Assembly: GCA_964374095.1 (NCBI GenBank)
Contig: CAYJXJ010000044.1
Span: 1 to 29,238, forward strand
Source: CAYJXJ01 sp964374095
GTDB lineage: Bacteria; Elusimicrobiota; Elusimicrobia; UBA1565; UBA9628
Length of the DNA stretch: 29,238 nucleotides
Reading direction: 5' to 3'
Position 1 is the first letter of the stretch, and the number at the start of each line of letters is the position of its first letter. This document shows, in pieces, positions 8,082 through 14,807 of this stretch. Position numbers and translations under genes: made by a program. The notes beneath the pieces are model-generated. The model was not told the DNA's origin. It did not search any database and was given only the letters and a program-made list of their open reading frames with translations.

Positions 8082-9718
8082 GTAGCGTCCGGGCTCCGCG
8101 CGGGCGACAACTTCGTTGTCGCGGCTGGCACCAGGAAGCCGCCCTCCGGATGCTGATGAACAACCTCGATCCCGAGGTGGCCGAGCGTCCGCAAGACCTC
8201 GTGGTTTACGGCGGCCGGGGCAAGGCCGCGCGGGATTGGAAGTCCTACCGGGCGATCGTGCGGGCGCTCACGGCCCTGGCCGACGATGAGACCCTGCTGG
8301 TGCAGTCGGGCAAGCCGGCGGGGGTTTTTCGCACCCACGACCAGGCGCCCCGGGTCCTCATCGCCAACTCCAACCTCGTGGGCCGCTGGGCGACGTGGGA
8401 GGTCTTCGACGAGCTCGAGCGCAAAGGCCTGATGATGTACGGCCAGATGACCGCCGGCTCCTGGATCTACATCGGCACTCAGGGAATACTCCAGGGGACT
8501 TACGAGACTTTCGCCGAGGCCGCCCGCAGGCATTTCCATGGCACGTTGGAAGGCCGGCTCGTGGTGACCGCGGGCCTCGGCGGGATGGGCGGGGCCCAAC
8601 CCCTGGCCGCGGCCATGAACGGAGCCGCGTTTCTCGCCGCGGAAATCGACCCGGCGCGTCTCCGGATGCGCCTCAGAACCCGCTATCTCGACTGCGCCGT
8701 CGAGAATCTCGATGAAGCCCTGAGGATGGTCCTTAAGGCCAAGGAGGAGCGGCGGCCGCTCTCTGTCGGCGTTTTGGGCAACGCCGCGGACGTGATCCCG
8801 GAACTCGCTCGCCGCGGAGTGCCGGTGGATTTAGTGACGGATCAAACGTCGGCACACGATCCCGTATGTGGGTATATCCCCAGGGGTCACTCAATCCCAG
8901 AGGCCGCGGTTCTGCGCCGGCGGGATCCCGGCGGCTATCGCCGCCGGGTGTTGGACTCGATCGCGCGGCACGTGCGCGGGATGCTTGAACTACGACGCCG
9001 GGGAGCGGTCACCTTCGATTACGGCAACAACATCCGGACCTTAGCACACGAAGCCGGAGTGAAGGACGCCTTCCGCATCCCCGGCTTCGTGCCCGAGTAC
9101 ATCCGCCCCCTGTTCTGCGAGGGCAAGGGGCCCTTCCGTTGGGTTGCATTGTCGGGGGATTCTCGCGACATAACGACAACGGATAGGGAAGTCCTACGCA
9201 CCTTTCCCAAGAATGAGTCCCTGAAACGCTGGATCAACCTGGCCCAAAAGCGTATCGCGTTTCAGGGACTGCCGGCCCGCATCTGCTGGCTGGGGCTTGG
9301 GGAGCGGGCCGAAATGGGGCTGCGCTTCAATTGGCTGGTGCGCCGGGGCAAGGTCGCCGCGCCCCTCGTGATCGGCCGCGACCACCTGGATTCGGGCTCG
9401 GTCGCCAGCCCCTACCGCGAGACCGAGGGCATGCGGGACGGCTCCGACGCGGTGGCGGACTGGCCTATTCTCAACGCCCTGCTCAACACCGCTTCCGGGG
9501 CCTCCTGGGTGAGCTTCCACCATGGCGGCGGGGTGGGGATGGGCTATTCCCTTCACGCCGGACAGGTCATCGTGGCCGATGGGACCCGCGGCATGGACCG
9601 CCGGCTTGACCGCGTGCTGACCAACGATCCGGGCCTGGGAGTCGCGCGCCACGCCGACGCGGGCTACCCCCAGGCGTTGGCCGCGGCCCGGCGGCATAAA
9701 CTCAACATCCCGAGGTGA
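8078..9718 (+). CDS. hutU: Urocanate hydratase, apparent CTG start
   Basis: It converts urocanate to 4-imidazolone-5-propionate using tightly bound NAD+. From CTG at 8078 the protein is 546 residues, near the family's 550-560. It has the NAD-binding TAGLGGMGGAQP (about 165-174), MTAGSWIYIGTQG and the catalytic Cys403 in LPARICWLG. The frame has no ATG, GTG or TTG between about 7870 and 8150. Starting at ATG 8150 would remove the conserved RGxxLxCxGWxQEAxLRML block, which aligns without gaps from residue 8 onward. CTG at 8078 overlaps the hutH stop (CTGA), and AGAAGAGG lies 7 nt upstream. A short hairpin (GCGACAAC-TTC-GTTGTCGC, 8104-8122) lies just inside the coding region. Confidence 0.93.
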   Translation: MSSVRAPRGRQLRCRGWHQEAALRMLMNNLDPEVAERPQDLVVYGGRGKAARDWKSYRAIVRALTALADDETLLVQSGKPAGVFRTHDQAPRVLIANSNLVGRWATWEVFDELERKGLMMYGQMTAGSWIYIGTQGILQGTYETFAEAARRHFHGTLEGRLVVTAGLGGMGGAQPLAAAMNGAAFLAAEIDPARLRMRLRTRYLDCAVENLDEALRMVLKAKEERRPLSVGVLGNAADVIPELARRGVPVDLVTDQTSAHDPVCGYIPRGHSIPEAAVLRRRDPGGYRRRVLDSIARHVRGMLELRRRGAVTFDYGNNIRTLAHEAGVKDAFRIPGFVPEYIRPLFCEGKGPFRWVALSGDSRDITTTDREVLRTFPKNESLKRWINLAQKRIAFQGLPARICWLGLGERAEMGLRFNWLVRRGKVAAPLVIGRDHLDSGSVASPYRETEGMRDGSDAVADWPILNALLNTASGASWVSFHHGGGVGMGYSLHAGQVIVADGTRGMDRRLDRVLTNDPGLGVARHADAGYPQALAAARRHKLNIPR

Positions 9719-9721
9719 TCC

Positions 9722-10219
9722 ATGGCTCAGGACTTCTCTTTTGACGTCGTCAGCGAGATCGACTTAAACGTCGTGGCCGAATGCGTCCAGGTCGCCATGA
9801 AGGAAATCTCAAACCGCTTCGATTTCAAGGGCTCGAGTGCCGGCGTCGAGCTCGACCCCAAGGCCAAGTCGCTGACCGTGCGCGGCGAGGACGAGTTCCG
9901 GATCAATCAAGTCCTGGACATCCTCGACATGCGCATGGCCAAGCGGGGCCTCCCGCTGCAGAACTTCAAGCGGGGCAAGGTCGAGTCCGCCCTCGGGGCT
10001 TCCGCGCGCATGCCGGTGGCGGTGCAAACCGGCATTCCATCCGACAAGGCCAAGGAGATCGTGGCCGCGATCAAGGCCGCTCAGCTCAAGGCCAATGCCT
10101 CCATCCAAGGGGAACAGGTCCGCGTGTCGAGCCGCTCCAAGGACGAACTGCAGTCGGCGATCAACCTTCTGAAGTCCAAGGACTTCGGCCTGGCCCTGCA
10201 ATTCAAGAACTTCCGCTAG
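9722..10219 (+). CDS. yajQ: YajQ family nucleotide-binding protein
   Basis: The 165-residue protein matches the UPF0234/YajQ family end to end. It opens with the typical DFSFDVVSEIDLNVV, followed by EISNRFDFKGSSAGVEL, then VESALGASARMPVAVQTGI, and closes with GLALQFKNFR. Family members have two ferredoxin-like domains and bind nucleotides; some bind cyclic di-GMP or influence transcription and phage development. The exact role here is unknown. It begins 4 nt after hutU with GAGGTGATC before the ATG, so it is the last gene of this block. A strong hairpin follows. Confidence 0.95.
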   Translation: MAQDFSFDVVSEIDLNVVAECVQVAMKEISNRFDFKGSSAGVELDPKAKSLTVRGEDEFRINQVLDILDMRMAKRGLPLQNFKRGKVESALGASARMPVAVQTGIPSDKAKEIVAAIKAAQLKANASIQGEQVRVSSRSKDELQSAINLLKSKDFGLALQFKNFR

Positions 10220-10222
10220 CCG

Positions 10223-10259
10223 TCACGACCCGGCGCTCTCCGCAGCGCCGGTGTCGTGA
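10223..10259. terminator. Hairpin between convergent genes yajQ and the minus-strand gene at 10263
   Basis: The stem pairs TCACGAC (10223-10229) with GTCGTGA (10253-10259) and CCGGCGCT with AGCGCCGG (10244-10251). One T is bulged and the loop has 6 nt. It lies 3 nt from both stop codons. No long T-run follows, so it could act as a bidirectional terminator or an mRNA end protector. Confidence 0.6.
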
Positions 10260-10262
10260 GGG

Positions 10263-10850
10263 CTAGAGCCGCTTCGGTTTGAAGTTCTTCAGTTTGAAGT
10301 TCTTCAGCTTGAAGTTTTTGAGGAAGGGACGCCACACTTTGCGGTCGACGCGCTCGGGGTCGGGGATGCCGCTCTCGTCGGCGTAGCTGAGGACCAGGAA
10401 GCGCTCGCCCACGGGGACCACGCAGAACTCCTGGGAGAACGTCGGAGGGGGGGCGTTGGCGACCGCGTGAGGGTCGCCTCTGGCTATCGGCAGGCGCGCG
10501 CGGTAGACGATGGTTTTTGCCCCCGCGATCTTGAACTCGGCCGCCTTGTCGGGGAGCCGGCCCATGGCCCTGGCCTCGAAGCCCTCCATGAAGGCCTGGA
10601 TGGAGGGATAGCGCGAATCCTTGCCGCCAAAGAGACGTACGCGGATGACGTGGTCGAGTTTGACCATGCGGACCTCGGGCTCGGGCGTGTCTTCCTTGGA
10701 GGAAAGCCACCCCGCGGGCCGCGCGTATTCCGCGAGCCGGTCGATTTCCGACTGGGTTCCGATCACGGGAGGCCTCCTATCCGGGGCGGCCCCCGCGCCG
10801 GCCGTCAGGCCGGCGAAGATCAAGGAGGCGCCGCGGACGACTTTCGTCAC
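10263..10850 (-). CDS. Uncharacterised secreted protein with C-terminal LKNFK repeats
   Basis: I do not recognise the family. The 195-residue product starts at GTG 10850, whose GTGA overlaps the stop of the upstream metallopeptidase gene by 4 nt; translation is therefore probably coupled. An N-terminal basic residue and hydrophobic stretch (VVRGASLIFAGLTAGAGAA) look like a signal peptide. The middle is mixed alpha/beta without visible catalytic motifs. The last 20 residues contain three near-identical 5-residue units (LKNFK, LKNFK, LKNFK/P) and end KPKRL. This basic tail may bind a membrane or polymer. The operon link suggests a partner or inhibitor of the peptidase (inference). Confidence 0.7.
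   Translation of the reverse strand: MTKVVRGASLIFAGLTAGAGAAPDRRPPVIGTQSEIDRLAEYARPAGWLSSKEDTPEPEVRMVKLDHVIRVRLFGGKDSRYPSIQAFMEGFEARAMGRLPDKAAEFKIAGAKTIVYRARLPIARGDPHAVANAPPPTFSQEFCVVPVGERFLVLSYADESGIPDPERVDRKVWRPFLKNFKLKNFKLKNFKPKRL
10278..10322 (-). repeat. 15-bp tandem repeat, three copies, inside the coding region
   Basis: On the plus strand, TTTGAAGTTCTTCAG at 10278-10292 is repeated exactly at 10293-10307, and a third copy with three changes lies at 10308-10322. It is in frame and encodes the repeated LKNFK units of the protein C-terminus, so copy-number change would lengthen or shorten the basic tail without a frameshift. Confidence 0.85.
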
Positions 10851-12526
10851 TTCCCCGCCTCGGGCCAATGGCCGGGATTTAATTTCACGTCATCCTCATA
10901 GAGCTTGGCGAGGGCCGCGATGTGGCCGGGTTCGCTCGCCGTCGCGGCGGCGGGGGGCAGTGGGAACGTGACTCCCTTTTTGGCGAGCAGCCCCTCAAGC
11001 TTTTTGCGCTGGGCCGCGACCTCGGCTTCGCGCTCCGCGAAGAACTCCTTGGCTTTCGGCGAGGTCATCTGCTCGCGTTCGCGCTTGCCGGAGGCGGACT
11101 TGAACCACTTTATCATCGAGGGGAGATAGTCGGTGATGGCCGTGATGTCTTTCTCGGCGGCGGGAATAAGGCCCCCCAATTGGGAACTGATCTCCTTGGC
11201 GGCATCGGTAAAGTCGGAGCGGGACCGCGCGTGCTTGGTTACGAAGTGTTCGAGAACCTCGCGCCATAATTCGTAGCGCTTGCGTCGCGCGGCCAGGCGT
11301 TCTCCCGCGTCTTGGGCGTTCTTGAGCCGCGCTTCGAGCGTCCCGGCGGGATCGGACATTTCCGCGGGGCTTAAGCTCGCGGCGTAGTAGGGGCGCATGA
11401 CCTGAAGGGTCTTGTGGTAGCTCTCCGGATCGCGCAGGTAGTTCCAGGCGTGGCCGCTGGTGGTCCAGCCGGAGAGTTCCGCCTCGACGACCCAGCCCAC
11501 GAGGCCGGCGTTGGTCTCGTTGTCGCGGTAGTAATGATAGGCCTCCTTGACCCCCAACTGATCGGCGCGGACGTCCTGGAGCGCGTGTCCGAGCAGCTCG
11601 TGGGAGAGCGAGACCGTCACGCGGTCCTTGGTCCAGTTCGGGTCCATGTCGAGGTAGGCGCTGTTGAGCTCGATGGCGAGGGTATCTCCCTCGCGGCGCA
11701 TGCGGCCGCCCGTGCCGCTGAAGTGCTTCTTGCCGTCGTCCTCCAGGATCACGGTATTGTCGAAGGTTTCGAAAGAGACCCGGAACTTGCCCCCTTCGTT
11801 GATGAGCTTCTGGGCCAGGTCCCGGGCCGTGGGGCTTTCCAGCATACGGCGCACCGTCGCTTCGTAGAGCTTCTTTTCGGCGTCCCGGCCGCGGGAGTCG
11901 AATTTGACCCTTCTGAGGAGAGAATCGTAGAGCGGGTCGGGCGCGGGCAAGGCCGCGGCGGGGGGCGGTCCGCGGGGCGCGCCGGCGGGACCCGCGCCGG
12001 CCGGCATGCGGGCGGCCGGCGCCTCGACCTTGCAGCCGAAACCCGCAACGCACATGGAGGGCATTTCCATGGCGCGGCCCCCGAGCAGTTTCTGCAAGAA
12101 GTCGCGCTGGGCGGGTTCGAGCAGGGGATAGCGGTTGTCGGCCAGGTGCCGAGCCGCGCCGCGGTCCGCGTCCGTCAGGATTACCGGGGTCTCCGAGCGG
12201 ATCGCGGCGCTGTAGCGCAGCTCCAGTGCCGTCGCCGTCCGTCTAGAGTGCTCGCGGAGCAGTTCCCCTATCCGCGTCCCGGTCAGAAGGTGCCCATCTC
12301 CGTGAGCCTCGAGGTCAACGATGAAGGGTCCCTGCTGGCGGTAGCGCCGGCCCTCCTCGAGGCCAAGGAGGAAGGGCAGTTCCTCTTCCGACAGCGCCCG
12401 CGGCGCCCTCAGGTCGTAGGGAGCCTTGGGGTCATCGTTGGCGGGCCGCGGCGCGGGAGGGCTGTCGCAAATCCGACAGGCCCACACCGAGGCCGCGGAC
12501 AGGAGGGCGCTCAGGACCGGGATCAT
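10847..12526 (-). CDS. Putative secreted zinc metallopeptidase (HELLGH)
   Basis: The 559-residue protein has an N-terminal hydrophobic segment (MIPVLSALLSAASVWAC) that resembles a signal peptide. A zinc-peptidase motif HELLGH (His309, Glu310, His313) lies in VTVSLSHELLGHALQDVR. Glu337 in DNETNAGLVGW, or Glu348/Glu350 just after it, could be the third ligand of a gluzincin-like site. A proline/alanine-rich linker (about 168-197) separates an N-terminal region of unknown fold from the catalytic part. The C-terminal 150 residues are charged and helical. I cannot assign a named peptidase family. It is divergent from hutI and followed with 4-nt overlap by the LKNFK-tail gene, so the pair is probably one transcript. 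Confidence 0.72.
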   Translation of the reverse strand: MIPVLSALLSAASVWACRICDSPPAPRPANDDPKAPYDLRAPRALSEEELPFLLGLEEGRRYRQQGPFIVDLEAHGDGHLLTGTRIGELLREHSRRTATALELRYSAAIRSETPVILTDADRGAARHLADNRYPLLEPAQRDFLQKLLGGRAMEMPSMCVAGFGCKVEAPAARMPAGAGPAGAPRGPPPAAALPAPDPLYDSLLRRVKFDSRGRDAEKKLYEATVRRMLESPTARDLAQKLINEGGKFRVSFETFDNTVILEDDGKKHFSGTGGRMRREGDTLAIELNSAYLDMDPNWTKDRVTVSLSHELLGHALQDVRADQLGVKEAYHYYRDNETNAGLVGWVVEAELSGWTTSGHAWNYLRDPESYHKTLQVMRPYYAASLSPAEMSDPAGTLEARLKNAQDAGERLAARRKRYELWREVLEHFVTKHARSRSDFTDAAKEISSQLGGLIPAAEKDITAITDYLPSMIKWFKSASGKREREQMTSPKAKEFFAEREAEVAAQRKKLEGLLAKKGVTFPLPPAAATASEPGHIAALAKLYEDDVKLNPGHWPEAGK

Positions 12527-12542
12527 GGGGTCGTCCAGCCTA

Positions 12543-12548
12543 AGTATA
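12543..12548 (-). promoter_or_regulatory. Possible -10 box (TATACT) of the metallopeptidase gene
   Basis: TATACT on the minus strand ends 16 nt before the ATG at 12526, predicting a leader of about 9 nt. The sequence 17 nt upstream (TGGCGC) is a poor -35. No Shine-Dalgarno sequence is evident. Confidence 0.35.
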
Positions 12549-12576
12549 ACCCCTGTTTCGGCCCAGCGCCAGGGTT

Positions 12577-12585
12577 TGGTAAAAT
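12577..12585 (+). promoter_or_regulatory. Extended -10 (TGG-TAAAAT) directly before the hutI repeat
   Basis: TGGTAAAAT ends at 12585, and the REP-like element begins at the next base. Transcription would start about 7 nt into the repeat, so the hutI leader of about 70 nt would be almost entirely the hairpin. There is no convincing -35. Confidence 0.4.
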
Positions 12586-12659
12586 GGGGTCACATCCCGC
12601 CAACTGACAGATTTGCGGCCAGCCGGCGTCAAATTTGTCGGATGGCGGGACACGACCCC
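12586..12659. repeat. Imperfect 30-bp inverted repeat (REP-like element A2) at the hutI start
   Basis: Arms at 12586-12615 and 12630-12659 match at 24 of 30 positions around a 14-nt centre. The left arm carries GGGGTCACATCCCGCCA, identical to element A1 at 106, followed by a diverged GACAGATTTG (A1 has GACAAATTC). It ends 2 nt before the hutI GTG codon. The mismatches suggest an older or recombinant copy. Confidence 0.85.
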
Positions 12660-12661
12660 CG

Positions 12662-13924
12662 GTGGATACCCTCGTCATCAACATCGGCCAGCTCCTGACC
12701 CTCTCGGGTCCCGACCGCCCCCGGGCCGGCCGGGAAATGTCCTCCATAGGGCTGATCCGGGATGGGGCGGTGCTTATCAGCCAGGGAAAGGTCGCCGCGG
12801 CGGGCTTCAAGGATCTCGTGATGAATGATTCCCGCGCCGGAAGCGCGCGTCTCGTGGATGCCGGGCGGCGGGTGGTGCTCCCGGGTTTCGTGGACAGCCA
12901 CGCCCACCCGGTCTTCGCGCGCCCCCGGCTGGATGATTTCGAGGCCCGTTTGAAGGGCGCGTCTTATGAGGACATCGCCAAGAACGGGGGAGGCATACTC
13001 TCCACCGTGGACAGAGTCCGCGGGGCGACCGAGTCCGACCTTGCGGCGGGGCTTCGCGTGTGGGCCTCCCGTTTCCTCGAATGCGGGACCACGACCCTGG
13101 AGGCCAAGTCCGGCTACGGGCTCGATCTCGACTCCGAACTCAAGATCTTACGAGCCATCCGCGCCGTCGCCCGGGCCGGGCCCCTGGAACTGGTTCCGAC
13201 CTTTTTGGGCGCCCATGCCGTGCCCGCGGAGTTCGGCGGACGCAAGGATGAGTACCTCCGCCGCGTCTGCGAGGAGATGCTTCCCGCGGTGGCCAAGGAG
13301 GGCCTGGCGCGCTTCGCCGATGTGTTCTGCGCCCAGGGGTATTTCGAGGTGGAGGAGGCGCGGCGGGTGCTGCAGGCGGCTTCAAAGGCGGGTTTGGGAC
13401 TCAAACTTCACGCCGAACAACTTTCCCGCACCGGGGCGACGATGCTTGGGAAGGACTTGGGGGCGGTTTCCGTTGATCACCTTGATTGCGTTCAAGCTGA
13501 CGATATCTCGGTTCTGTCCGGCAGCGGCATCGTGGCTTGTCTGGTGCCGGGGGCCAACTACTTCCTGGGCAAGCCCTATCCCCCGGCACGATTGCTCATC
13601 GACGGCGGGGCGGCCGTCGCTCTCGCGACCGATTTCAATCCCGGAACTTGCCCATGCTGGGACATGCGGCTCATCCTCTCAATCGCCTGCACCCAAATGC
13701 GCATGACTCCGGCGGAAGCCGTGGCCGCCGCCACGATCAACGGAGCCCACGCCCTCGGCCTGGGCGCGACGCACGGGTCGCTGGAGCCGGGCAAGCGGGC
13801 CGACCTCGTCTGCTGGGAGGCGGAGGATTACCGGGAGATCCCCTATTATTTCGGCCAGACCGGCGCCGCCTGGGTCATGAAATCCGGGGGCATCGTGCAC
13901 AATCAGGAGGCGGCGCTGCTATGA
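12662..13924 (+). CDS. hutI: Imidazolonepropionase
   Basis: It hydrolyses 4-imidazolone-5-propionate to N-formimino-L-glutamate, the third step of histidine breakdown. The 420-residue amidohydrolase has His80 and His82 (FVDSHAHPVF), His250 (LKLHAEQ), His273 (VDHLDC) and Asp324 (ATDFNPG), at almost the positions known for HutI metal binding. The GTG at 12662 gives the family-typical start DTLVINIGQLLTLSGP. An upstream TTG at 12635 lies inside the inverted repeat and would add non-conserved residues. No Shine-Dalgarno is visible because the repeat runs to within 2 nt of the start. It is separated from hutH/hutU by the inverted metallopeptidase pair. Confidence 0.95.
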   Translation: MDTLVINIGQLLTLSGPDRPRAGREMSSIGLIRDGAVLISQGKVAAAGFKDLVMNDSRAGSARLVDAGRRVVLPGFVDSHAHPVFARPRLDDFEARLKGASYEDIAKNGGGILSTVDRVRGATESDLAAGLRVWASRFLECGTTTLEAKSGYGLDLDSELKILRAIRAVARAGPLELVPTFLGAHAVPAEFGGRKDEYLRRVCEEMLPAVAKEGLARFADVFCAQGYFEVEEARRVLQAASKAGLGLKLHAEQLSRTGATMLGKDLGAVSVDHLDCVQADDISVLSGSGIVACLVPGANYFLGKPYPPARLLIDGGAAVALATDFNPGTCPCWDMRLILSIACTQMRMTPAEAVAAATINGAHALGLGATHGSLEPGKRADLVCWEAEDYREIPYYFGQTGAAWVMKSGGIVHNQEAALL

Positions 13925-14079
13925 CCGAAGGCCTTGCGATAATGAGAACATCTGATCGCAAGGTCCCTGGCGTTCCTACCTGCGGGCAAGGCGTACTACC
14001 TTCCCGCAGGTACCTGGCGCATTATATTGCGCCAGGTATTATCGCCAGGGGAAATGGTTTGACTCCTCATCATACGTGA
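13921..14079 (+). CDS. Possible 52-residue ORF coupled to both neighbours (doubtful)
   Basis: ATG at 13921 overlaps the hutI stop (ATGA). The frame stays open for 52 codons through the hairpin cluster and ends at the TGA of 14076-14079, where GTGA overlaps a possible HAD start. The product begins MTEGLAIMRTSDRKVPG and is basic, with no recognised domain. The coupling at both ends is striking, but the sequence is made of inverted repeats and could be open by chance. If translated, it may act as a coupling peptide. Confidence 0.25.
   Translation: MTEGLAIMRTSDRKVPGVPTCGQGVLPSRRYLAHYIAPGIIARGNGLTPHHT
13932..14050. repeat. Cluster of four inverted repeats between hutI and the HAD gene
   Basis: Stem 1 is CCTTGCGAT (13932-13940) with ATCGCAAGG (13955-13963). 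An outer stem, CCCTGGCG (13965-13972) with CGCCAGGG (14043-14050), encloses two more: TACCTGCGGG (13977-13986) with its complement at 14003-14012, and TACCTGGCGCA (14011-14021) with its complement at 14028-14038. The two inner stems share two bases at 14011-14012. The arms resemble one another (CCTGGCG, CCTGCGG), suggesting decayed copies of one REP unit or a structured RNA. Confidence 0.75.
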
Positions 14080-14087
14080 AGAGAACC

Positions 14088-14807
14088 ATGAAACTGCTCC
14101 TTTTCGACATCGACGGCACCTTGGTCCGCGCGGGCGGCGCCGGGCGCAAGGCCCTCAACCGCGCCGTCGAGTTCCTGCACGGCACGCGCGCGGTTTGCGA
14201 CGAAATGACTCTCGCCGGTAGGACCGACACGTGGAATTTCCGTCGCGCCCCGCGGTCGGCGACCCGCAGGTCGCCGACCGCCGTTGAGGTATCGCAGCTC
14301 AAGCGCGAGTATCTTAGGAGACTTCCCTATTACGTTCGTCTGTCGTTGCGGCGCGGGACCTATGTCCTTCCCCCGGGCATCAAGCTTCTGTTGCGGCGCC
14401 TGAGCCGGGAACCCGGTGTTCTCCTGGGGCTCGGGACTGGGAATCTCGAGGAAGGGGCCCGCATTAAACTCGGCCCTTCGGGCCTCGGGGGTTACTTTCG
14501 GTTCGGAGGATTCGGTTCCGACGGCCAGTGCCGCGTGGCGCTTCTGCGCAAGGCCGTCCAGCGCGCCCGGCGCCACTCGGGACGAGAAGCATCGCAGATA
14601 TTCGTCATCGGCGATACGCCTCTCGACGTGGCCGCGGGGCGGCGGGCCGGGTACAAGACCGTGGCGGTGGGGACCGGGTTTTCGACATGGGAGTCGCTCG
14701 TCGGCGCCAAGCCCGACCACCTGGCGAGGGATTTTAGGGGGGTTTCAAAATGGCTCAAGATGTTCGGGATCAAGTCGCGACCCCGGCGCAGGCCGGCGAA
14801 CTCGTAG
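14088..14807 (+). CDS. HAD-superfamily hydrolase (phosphoglycolate phosphatase-like)
   Basis: The protein has 239 residues from ATG 14088, which follows GAAGAG; GTG 14076 is an alternative with 4 more residues. Motif I LLFDIDGTL holds nucleophile Asp7 and Asp9. Motif II is LGLGTGN and motif IV is VIGDTPLDVAAGRRAG. The family dephosphorylates small metabolites; the substrate here is unknown. The cap-domain segment after GRTDTWNFR contains a 13-bp inverted repeat and reads RAPRSATRRSP, unlike the helical sequence expected there, so it may be an insertion. The 3' end overlaps the aldehyde dehydrogenase by 58 nt, and the last ~15 residues are basic and probably non-conserved. Confidence 0.85.
   Translation: MKLLLFDIDGTLVRAGGAGRKALNRAVEFLHGTRAVCDEMTLAGRTDTWNFRRAPRSATRRSPTAVEVSQLKREYLRRLPYYVRLSLRRGTYVLPPGIKLLLRRLSREPGVLLGLGTGNLEEGARIKLGPSGLGGYFRFGGFGSDGQCRVALLRKAVQRARRHSGREASQIFVIGDTPLDVAAGRRAGYKTVAVGTGFSTWESLVGAKPDHLARDFRGVSKWLKMFGIKSRPRRRPANS
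14252..14281. repeat. 13-bp perfect inverted repeat inside the HAD gene
   Basis: GCGGTCGGCGACC at 14252-14264 pairs perfectly with 14269-14281 around a 4-nt loop (CGCA). It keeps the reading frame open and encodes part of an Arg-rich stretch in the cap domain. It may be an in-frame palindromic insertion. Confidence 0.75.
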
